In this document: positions 63,433 through 64,000 of the stretch, one piece after another | Numbering within the stretch: the first letter of the stretch is position 1 | Layout: each line of letters opens with the position of its first letter | NCBI GenBank assembly: GCA_020744425.1 | Contig: JAGMUV010000010.1 | Span: 1,798,001 to 1,862,000 of the forward strand | Origin: Dactylonectria macrodidyma | Taxonomy: Eukaryota > Ascomycota > Sordariomycetes > Hypocreales > Nectriaceae | Direction of reading: 5' to 3' | Length of the DNA stretch: 64,000 bases | Made by a program: the position numbers and the translations under genes | Notes under the pieces: model-generated | Told to the model about the DNA's origin: nothing | The model's database searches: none | The model's input: the letters and a program-made list of their open reading frames with translations, nothing else

Positions 63433-64000
63433 TTAAACATCTTCCTCTTTCATCTTCTGCTTTGTGCCGTACTCTGGTTCCGCCTTGTCATCCTTCAAGT
63501 CCCCATCGAGTATCTCGATAGAGTTGAGCGCATTGTCGTCGCCAGTTCTGTACCCTCCATGGCTTCCGAATGTGTGCCAAATGTAAACCGTCATACAGGC
63601 AGCGACAATCAAGAAGGCGAAAATTGTCCAGTTGCCCATTGCATACAAGGGGGAATTCGTGCTCGGGAATAAAAACGGTGCGGTGATACCACCGCAGTTG
63701 GCAATAGAAATCATGCCACCCGTAGCCAAAGCTGTAGCTGTGGAACCTTGAACCAACGCAGTTCGGTGCTGAAAATGCCAATGTCAGTCATGTTCAAGAG
63801 ATGTAGGAAGAGGCGTCTTACAGCCACAAATGGAAGTACTGCAGAGTTAGTGCATGCAATGATGAAGACCGCAAAGTACCGAACGCCCCAGTGCCTGACG
63901 ACTGCCAGCAAGAGATAGCCAGTAGCGACAAAAACCAGGGCTCCAATGACGTGTCTTGATCGTTCCTTTGTTCTGTCGCTGTGCAGACAGTTTCCAATAA
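63433..64000 (-). CDS. MFS permease (allantoate/Dal5-like), C-terminal part; runs off the window
   Basis: The last two exons of a minus-strand gene: 64000(+)-63822 and 63768-63433, with a 53-nt intron (GTAAGA..CATGACTGACA..TTCAG). The encoded end of the transporter reads RHVIGALVFVATGYLLLAVV, FAVFIIACTNSAVLPFVA, then HRTALVQGSTATALATGGMI, IANCGGITAPFLFPS, MGNWTIFAFLIVAACMTVYI and a hydrophilic tail DGDLKDDKAEPEYGTKQKMK. These are the last three to four membrane segments of an anion:cation symporter (Dal5/allantoate-type, vitamin or carboxylate uptake). The specific substrate cannot be told from this part. Confidence 0.85.

Noticed and set aside
1..64000. CRISPR arrays, bacterial operons or ribosome binding sites
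   Set aside because: None seen; the intron-rich genes and fungal families show a eukaryotic nuclear sequence.

Overview
The window reads as nuclear DNA of a filamentous ascomycete (Pezizomycotina). The evidence is introns of about 46-87 nt with GT..CTAAC/CTGAC..AG signals, two Zn2Cys6 regulators, HET-domain genes, a BPL_N secreted protein, a CrtC/AttH-fold Diels-Alderase-like enzyme, and old transposons carrying stop codons of the kind left by repeat-induced point mutation (RIP: CAG to TAG, TGG to TAG, TGC to TAC). Genus cannot be fixed from the sequence. All exon maps here are read by eye; each joined frame was checked for length divisible by three.

Layout. 1-7 kb: a solo copia-type LTR, a kelch-repeat membrane protein (minus), a decayed PIF1/Helitron helicase tail, then a gene-free stretch with diverged repeats. 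7.1-14.3 kb: an apparently intact autonomous Helitron with a three-exon RepHel gene of about 2112 aa. 15.1-18.2 kb: a decayed Tad-like LINE ORF1 interrupted precisely at a TA by a decayed Tc1/mariner element. 20.5-22.5 kb: a Zn2Cys6 regulator. 23.6-23.9 kb: a LINE 3' stub. 24.1-30.7 kb: a young Ty1/copia element (LTRs differ at 1 of 248 positions, TSD AATAG), followed by an old copia LTR and gag relic. 32.9-33.9 kb: a multi-pass membrane protein. 34.5-39.6 kb: a HET 5' fragment and a seven-exon NO VEIN/sacsin-like ATPase with a C-terminal DUF3883 domain. 40.1 kb: a truncated histidyl-tRNA synthetase duplicate. 41.3-47.7 kb: a possible metabolic island (Diels-Alderase-like protein, an unusual kinase/CrtC-like fusion, a broken P450). 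49.1-64 kb: an Ecl1-like small protein, a broken two-domain beta-rich protein, a HET protein, a BPL_N secreted protein, a DUF899 protein, a Zn2Cys6 regulator with an apparent 3-nt microexon, and the end of an MFS permease.

How the parts relate. Two generations of mobile DNA are visible: old RIP-marked copies (LINE, mariner, copia relic) and clean copies (Helitron, copia). The HET and NO VEIN-like genes are the sort of accessory genes associated with allorecognition or defence, but no mechanism can be read from sequence. The strongest candidates for something undescribed are the DUF6285-like/phosphotransferase/CrtC-like fusion beside a Diels-Alderase-like gene, and the NO VEIN-like ATPase.
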